Position numbers and translations under genes: made by a program. Positions 58,721-64,000 of a stretch of 64,000 nucleotides of DNA are shown here, one piece after another. The DNA comes from Nephrocerus scutellatus (Eukaryota > Arthropoda > Insecta > Diptera > Pipunculidae): NCBI GenBank assembly GCA_947095585.1, contig OX352765.1, forward strand, positions 64,729,425 through 64,793,424, in the 5' to 3' direction. The notes beneath the pieces are model-generated. The model had not been told where the DNA came from, ran no database searches, and was given only the letters and a program-made list of their open reading frames with translations. The stretch's first letter is position 1; every line of letters starts with the position of its first letter.

Positions 58721-59140
58721 TCCAGTAACGACGGACCAGTAAAAATCAGATCAGATGAATAGACTTAATCCCATGCCTTTTACTCACTTGCATAGAGTTC
58801 TTATATTACGGGTCGCACATCAATGACATATGTTGTAACGAAGTTTTATAGCTGGGGTATGCTTAGCTTTTTCCACGGGTTCGTTACAGAAAAACTTAAT
58901 CTTAGGACGTTTGTTGGTTTTATCTGGCTTTTTATTTACTTAAGGTTTTACAAATGTTTGAGTTTACTATGCTACTCGTCGTTTTACAATGTTTGTGTTT
59001 ACTATGTTTTCCTTTCTTGATTTTTATTCAACTTAAGGTTTTATAATACTTCCGTTAACATTACCCGTGGAGTCGACGTCCCGATATCGTAAGGTGCATT
59101 CGTTGGTGTGCGAAACGTACCACTAAGCATAACTAACCAA
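58721..59140. other. Unassigned AT-rich stretch with a short inverted repeat
   Basis: TGTAACGAA (58834-58842) and TTCGTTACA (58880-58888) form a 9-bp inverted repeat around 37 bases. The rest is T-rich with repeated GTTTACTATG words and no protein motif. Confidence 0.4.
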
Positions 59141-59148
59141 GTCAGACG

Positions 59149-59800
59149 TTGAGAGATAAAATATCTGCCCGCTACGAGAAAAATAAATGTGGAATTGCAA
59201 CCCCTTACCACGGGTGGGGGAAGCTGCAAACTGTATAATACCTTTGCTAGTAAATATTTGTAATAGTAATAAAAACTCAGAACCCCTTACCACGGGTGGG
59301 GGGAAGCTGTGAGATATATATAGAGTACGAAAAATATCTTACAACCCCTTACCACGGGTTATTTATTTATGTCTCGACTAATGTTATTGCAAGTAGTAAA
59401 ACTAACTATCCAAATCAGAACTGGAGAGATAAAATCTCTGCCCCTGTGAGTGCAATAGCTAAATGTGGAATTGCAACCCGTTAAACGTTAAACGTTACTG
59501 ACCAAATAAAATCTCTGCCGAAATGACAATAGTTTGTGACCCCCAACCACGGGTGGGGGGAAGTCGTAAACTGTATACCTAAAATCTATAATGCGTAGCT
59601 AAACCAAACACAACTGGAGAGATAGAATCTCTGCCCCCATTAAGCTAAAAAACAACACTTTGAAACTCTTTACCACGGGTGGGGGAAGCTGCAAACTGTA
59701 TAAAACTTTTCTTGTGAATAATGATAATAGCATATTACACCTTTTAGGCTATGATAATAGACTCACAACCCCTTACCACGGGTGGGGGGAAGCTGTGAAC
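59149..59800. repeat. Array of two alternating hairpin motifs
   Basis: Motif A, CCCCTTACCACGGGTGGGGG plus AAGCTG, occurs at 59201, 59283, 59345 (cut), 59540, 59665 and 59769. Motif B, GGAGAGATAAAATCTCTGCC, occurs at 59150, 59422, 59499 and 59614. In A, CCAC/GTGG and CCCC/GGGG can pair; in B, AGAGAT/ATCTCT pairs around AAA. The linker AAATGTGGAATTGCAA joins B to A twice (59187, 59461). Spacing is irregular (60-200 bases), while the motifs are better conserved than the linkers. Confidence 0.75.
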
Positions 59801-60103
59801 TATATATACAACTTTATTGAAATTTAGGTGCCTTGCTGAGACAGGCATATTAAGAGACAAAACAAATATAAGCATAAACAACGATCGTTGACTCGTTGGA
59901 TTGGATCATATATCAAGTAACTAACAACGGAAAGATAAAAAGAATAAAAAAATCTTTTCCTGTTGCGACTGTTACTTTGTCACGTCGGGGGAAGACACTA
60001 AGTGCTGACTCTGAGGAAAATTGGAATGTGTGATTTTTTTAAGAATTTTGCAAAGTTGGCTTAAATTCGTTGCTATTAGTGCTTGATTCATTTTGGGGAC
60101 GAT
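59801..60103. other. Unassigned spacer
   Basis: AT-rich with no readable coding or repeat signal beyond a diverged motif-B-like GGAAAGATAAAAAGA (59930). Confidence 0.4.
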
Positions 60104-60427
60104 TTAAATTTTGGGCATTGATGTGAAAAATTCTTTGTCTTTTTGGATCTGTATTGAGTTGAAATGGTAGACGTTTATAAGGAAATTGATTGTAGGTCTG
60201 TTTATATAGTTAATGGCTCGTGATTGTTTACTTTGATCAATTTCCATAATTTCGGGTCCAGGCTGTGGCTTTGGTGCTAGAGGTCTAGGTGGTGGTGTAT
60301 AATTTCGAGAATTGGAAAATGTTGGTGTCATATGGAATTGTTGTGGGTTTCTTTGAAAGTATTGTTGTTGTGGTGTTTGTGAATATTGTTGATACTGATA
60401 AATTTGTTTTGGTCTTTTAAGACCCAA
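60104..60427 (-). pseudogene. Errantivirus-like gag C-terminus
   Basis: Minus strand. About 100 codons begin with a Gln/Tyr-rich segment, then Pro-rich [20 protein letters not shown] and [12 protein letters not shown]. The PxPMEIDxS...NYxNRP pattern is typical of the gag C-terminus in gypsy-group errantiviruses (insect endogenous retroviruses). The start is missing and a stop precedes it in frame (about 60437). The adjoining block at 60505-60989 resembles an LTR, so the segment may be a rearranged junction. Confidence 0.45.
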
Positions 60428-60504
60428 GTAACTTTACTTGGATAGGATCTTAGGTACATAAACCTAGATCTGATTGAGGTATGATACACTTAGTTCAAAC
60501 CAAG

Positions 60505-60989
60505 TGTATCCAACGAATCCTAAAACGTCGAATAAAAGAGTTCTAGTTTGGTAGGTAGATTAATAACGACTTCATTTATTCATCAAAATTTTACTCAATT
60601 TATACTAAATATTACTTACAATACAAATACGAATACAATACAAATAACATAAACTGCTTCGTTGCATATTCCACTAAGCAGAAAACAGAACAGAAATTGC
60701 AGCGATAACAAAAGTATGTTCCCAACATACTCCATTTACCAAAGGTAAAGATAAAGTATGTTCGCAACATACTCTCGTTACAAAAATGTGAACTTCGCTC
60801 AAGGTGCTAACGACAGCCGAAATGCAATGCTGGCAAAATCGGCAATGTGGAAAATTCATTCTTCTCACGATAGGAGAAAATGCAATGTGAGCATAATTTG
60901 GCATTATGCTGCGATTGTCGTCTGCTTGATATGAGCAACCTTGAACGAGAGTTCAACATTCTGCCCCGCGTTGAACAGAAGGTTCAACA
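60505..60989 (-). repeat. LTR-like block downstream of env fragment
   Basis: On the minus strand it starts TGTTGAACCTTCTGTTCAAC, contains AATAAA (near 60577) and ends GGATACA, about 485 bp. It lies 88 bases after the env stop, where a 3' LTR would be expected. The GTTGAAC word occurs three times at its start, twice inverted. AAGTATGTT/AACATACT words repeat at 60710-60770. Single copy, so limits are tentative. Confidence 0.4.
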
Positions 60990-61076
60990 TATCAATGATA
61001 ATTGAATTTAATTATTTAATTATGGATTACTATTTTTAATATATACGAGTAGTCTATTTAAGTTGCTTAAACTTAA

Positions 61077-61560
61077 TCATTCATCAATTTTTATCATGAA
61101 TCTGCCTTCGGGATGGTTCGGCGTCATGGGGACATCACTTCGGGCCCTCGGGATTGGAACTGGCTTGATAATTTTCCTCGGCTTTCGGTAGCACTGTACG
61201 CATAGAAAAATCAAAATTGAGACTGCAATTAGTACCCCAAGGAGTCCGATGCTATGGTGGATGTCATGGTGTTGGAGGTTAATTGGCAAGGTATATTGAT
61301 ATCTTTGGATGTTTTGCTTCAGCGCTTTGATTTCGGCTTCATGGCGTTGGTAAGAAGGGAGAGACACATTTTGCGTGGTATTTTGATCAGGAATAATGAC
61401 ATCCGTGAGGTTGCTTAGCGGTAGGTATGACATCCTCATGACTGAAGGATATATATTATGCCCCCGTATGGTCAGAAACTCTGGTATTGAGCAGCAGGAT
61501 TTATCAATTGTCTTGCTTCATGATGCAGTCCGGTTCTAGCTTTGATATTCCTGAGCCTTG
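61077..61560 (-). pseudogene. env: Retroviral-type envelope C-terminal fragment
   Basis: Minus strand. The final 120 codons (61439-61077) hold a membrane-proximal helical stretch, one hydrophobic transmembrane segment of about 20 residues (around codons 67-86) and a short basic, Pro-rich cytoplasmic tail. This is the architecture of env proteins of insect endogenous retroviruses. Wording further upstream (to about 61560) continues in another frame after a frameshift near 61505. The surface subunit and cleavage region are missing, so it cannot act in entry. It is joined upstream to BEL integrase. Confidence 0.55.
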
Positions 61561-62043
61561 AATGGTAAGATGAGTTGTATTTGGACCAAGGAATGAAGAC
61601 AGAGACGTTAGTGGTCTTGAATTTAGAATTGCTTCTATCTCTATCATCAGTGTCTCGAGTTCTTCATAGGTAAGATTAGCCGATAAGAGATTGCGTTTTA
61701 GAAAGTGCTTAGCTGATTTAACAGCGGCTTCCCATAAACCGCCGAAGTGTGGTGCTCGCGGTGGTATAAAATGGAATTGCATACTCCTCTCCGTGCAGAA
61801 AGATGCAATTTTTTCTTTGGATGCTGATGAATGTATGGATGGCTCTATATACTCCAATTGATTTCGCGCTCCAACGAAATTTGTCGCGTTGTCGCAGTAA
61901 AGGTTTTGACAATTACCTCTTCTTCCTGCGAACCGCTTAAGTGCACATATGAATGCTTCAGTAGTAAGATCGCTAACTACCTCAAAATGTGTTGCCTTCG
62001 TTGTGAAACAACAAAATACTGCCACGTAGACTGTTCGAAACAC
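61561..62043 (-). pseudogene. BEL/Pao integrase core fragment
   Basis: Minus strand, from 62043. The frame gives VAVFCCFTTKATHFEVVSDL with the first Asp, then GNCQNLYCDNATNFVG with the second, and FGGLWEAAVKSAK with the Glu, so all three catalytic acids are kept. EIEAILNSRPLTSLS closes the conserved core. The integrase C-terminus is missing; at about 61560 the same frame passes into env-like wording and stops at 61504. It is clearly a different BEL lineage from 56.2-58.7 kb. Confidence 0.75.
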
Positions 62044-62428
62044 AATTTTTGACGTCCCTGCCTAAGCACCATCCCTGCTTGATGGGACTTGTTAACTGTG
62101 CTGTTGCCTAGGTAACCGTGCTGTTATATGCTGTCGCTTAGGTTACCGTGTTGTTTTTTGCTGTCGCTTTGGTTGGTTGGCGAGTTGGAAAATTCTGGCT
62201 TTTTACTAGAAGAAAAACTAAAAAGGAGTTGGGTGTGTTCTATTTTCTGGGAGCTTTTAAAAATATAAATTTTTACAAAAAAATCCATAATCTAAAATTA
62301 TAAATTTCCTTATAAAAACAAAGAATAAAAATTAAAAATTAAAAATAAGCAATCGGCGTTGTTCTTTAATTATTTTTGAAAAAGAACGAACGTTAGTTTT
62401 CGGAAAGCATATACAGTCCACAAATAAG
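62044..62428. other. Spacer with a short CTGT/TAGGTAACCGTG repeat; possible 5' exon
   Basis: At 62095-62175 a unit of about 35 bases (GCTGTCGCTTAGGTTACCGT and variants) repeats three times. 62220-62380 is AT-rich. 62380-62428 may be a 5' UTR exon because it ends at a good donor, AAG/GTAAGA. Confidence 0.4.
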
Positions 62429-62694
62429 GTAAGAGTTTCTGAGCCGTCGAAACATGGTCCATCGATGCCGCATTTGATACCGGAATTAAGTTAATGAATT
62501 ATATATATAATTATACAGCGCAATGTGAATTTGGGCATCGGGCATTTTGTTCTCTGCTTGTGTTGTTTTGCGTTCATGTGTCTAGCCTTTTGTCTATTCA
62601 CACTTTAGAATTCGTGTTTTATTTTGAAATTAATGATTTTTCTTAAATCAATATAAAGAACGAATAGCTGTTATAATTTTTGGTTTTCTTTTAG

Positions 62695-64000
62695 GAGAAT
62701 TGAGAAGGAAAAACAGTGTTGAAGACGACGCAGTTTTTTTTGTTGGAGTTTGGCGAAAGTCTGTAATTTCGTTGTAAAAATGAAATCGATCTCTCATAAG
62801 CGCAAGGCTAACGAAGCTCAGATTGTCCGAGGTCGTATTAAGGATGTGCGGCATGATTGTTCAGAACCTATAGAAGATGAAGATGGAGAGGATCGAGTTG
62901 GTGGGTATGGACAGCAGTCCTTTCGTCTCGGATCAGGGCAGCAGCAAAGCATATCTCGCAGTTTGTTGTGATCTCGCATGAGAGTGTGTACCGTATGAGA
63001 AGCAATTAGTTTTGGGTTCCGTGCGACATGAGCGCACTGCACGGGACGCATTGTCGTTGCTACTTTACACTGGCGTACTTTTCATGTAAGGTGCAAATGG
63101 CATTTTATGATCCGTGCGATATAGGCGCACTGCACGGAGATCGCAGTTTGTTGTGATCTCGCATGAGAGTGCGTACCTTGTGAAAAGCAATTAGTTTTGG
63201 GTTTCGTGCGACATGAGCGCACTGCACGGAACGCATTTTCGTTGCTACTTTACACTGGCGTACTTGTCATGTGAGGTGCAAATGGTATTTTATGATCCGT
63301 GCGATATAGGTGCACTGCACGGAGCTCGCAGTTTTTTGTGATCTCGCATGAGAGTGCGTACCTTGTGAGAAGCGATTAGTTTTGGGTTTCGTGCGACATG
63401 AGCGCACTGCACGGGACGCATTGTCGTTGCTACTTTACAAGGGCGCACTTGTCATGGGAGGTGCAATTGGCATTTTATGTTCCGTGCGATATAAGCGCAC
63501 TGCACGGAGCGCGCAGTTTGTTGAGATTTCGTATGAGAGTGTGTGCCGTGGGAGAGGCAATTAGTTTTGGGTTCCGTGCGACATGAGCGCACTGCACGGG
63601 ACGCATTGTCGTTGCTACTTTACACGGGTGCATTTGTCATGGGAGGTACAATGGGTTCCGTGCGATATAAGCGCACTGCACGGAGCGCGCAGTTTATTGG
63701 GTCACGCTTGTTATATAGAATTTAATTGACATCTTTTTTATACTCGGAGTGGCATAAGCATGTCGCACATGATGTTTAATTTCAGAAGCTTTGTATAATT
63801 TTTGAGATGAGAAACTACCAAAGCATTGTAGCAGCACTGATCAGGGGCGCAGTGAAGCCGATTTTTTAGCAAAATTAATAATGAGCAATTTATCTTTTAA
63901 TAGCACCAGGCGAATTCGTTTGCATATCCCGTGAACGACAAGCTGAAGAGGAAGGCTGTCACCTGACCAACTGGTCATCTGAAGAATTGGGTGTGCGCCT
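62695..64000 (+). CDS. Candidate multi-exon host gene, unknown function (partial)
   Basis: A donor at 62428 (AAG/GTAAGA) and an acceptor at 62694 (TTTTCTTTTAG) suggest a 5' UTR intron. Exon 62695-62900 has an ATG at 62780 and reads MKSISHKRKANEAQIVRG, then an acidic EPIEDEDGEDRV. A donor GTTG/GTGGGT at 62900 and an acceptor TTTTAATAG at 63903 join in phase to an exon open to the window edge (PGEFVCISRERQAEEEG, LTNWSSEELGVRL). If unspliced, the first frame instead stops at 62971. The family is not recognised. Coding-like composition and matching phase support it; nothing else does. Confidence 0.35.
62957..63700 (+). repeat. 180-bp tandem array with CCGTGC hairpins
   Basis: About four units start with CGCAGTTTGTTGTGATCTCG at 62957, 63138, 63327, 63509 (a fifth is cut at 63690). 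Each holds two versions of CCGTGCGACATGAGCGCACT followed by GCACGG. CCGTGC/GCACGG can form an outer stem, and GTGCG/CGCAC an alternative inner stem. The loop alternates between GACATGA and GATATA(A/G) within each unit, so the true period is a pair of hairpins. Lies in the putative intron of the candidate gene. Confidence 0.85.
63701..63903. other. Spacer, possible intron end
   Basis: AT-rich with a second acceptor-like TTTAATTTCAG (63773-63784). No protein motif. Confidence 0.35.

Noticed and set aside
59149..59800. CRISPR-like appearance of short palindromic repeats (also 62957-63700)
   Set aside because: Repeat spacing is irregular or forms long tandem units, spacers are related, and the DNA is eukaryotic.

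Overview
The window is eukaryotic, almost certainly insect, DNA. It has introns, AT-rich spacers and a dense mix of transposable-element (TE) classes: Helitron, Tc1/mariner-type, PIF/Harbinger, jockey, CR1, LOA, R1 and RTE LINEs, several Ty3/gypsy lineages, BEL/Pao, and an envelope fragment of insect-retrovirus type. This repertoire suggests a fly (Diptera); I cannot name the species. No rRNA, tRNA or CRISPR is visible. Nearly every coding stretch is broken by stops, frameshifts or deletions, so this is a graveyard of nested TEs. The only candidates for non-TE genes are a Myb/SANT-like gene (54.2-55.2 kb, minus) and a possible host gene entering from 62.4 kb to the right edge (plus).

Layout. 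0-1.15 kb: non-autonomous Helitron. 1.2-11.6 kb: mariner-type transposase scrap, jockey RT tail, a CR1-like LINE in two head-to-head pieces, a LOA element nested inside it, then an R1-clade LINE. 11.6-13.4 kb: minus-strand gypsy remnant (gag, possible PBS and LTR) split by a minisatellite. 14.1-20.8 kb: a foldback-like element whose inverted arms contain arrays of a roughly 100-bp G-rich unit. 19.2-23.2 kb: a 1.97-kb tandem duplication covering its right end and the gag start of a second gypsy element, whose decayed pol runs to 25.3 kb. 25.4-28.0 kb: palindrome-bearing DNA element, small hairpin MITE, PIF transposase remnant.

28.2-53.2 kb: an RTE LINE interrupted after its first EN half by a 22.8-kb insertion, flanked by a CAGT duplication. 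The insertion is a tandem LTR-internal-LTR-internal-LTR array of an Osvaldo/Ulysses-like gypsy element with 3-kb LTRs. The middle LTR is a recombinant: its 5' part matches the right LTR and its 3' part the left LTR. That is the signature of unequal crossing-over between the two LTRs of one older insertion. The right LTR also gained a minisatellite-bearing insert and a 1.5-kb tandem duplication.

53.2-64 kb: Myb/SANT-like gene, Osvaldo-type protease/RT scrap, BEL/Pao pol with a short LTR, an array of two alternating hairpin motifs (59.1-59.8 kb), a gag tail, an LTR-like block, and a BEL integrase fused in frame to an envelope fragment. The last part is the candidate gene with a hairpin-rich 180-bp tandem array in its putative intron (63 kb).

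There is no operon logic. Neighbours are related by nesting, so the order of insertion can be read: RTE before the Osvaldo-like element, then LTR-LTR recombination; CR1 before LOA. All family names come from reading motifs by eye; no database search was made.
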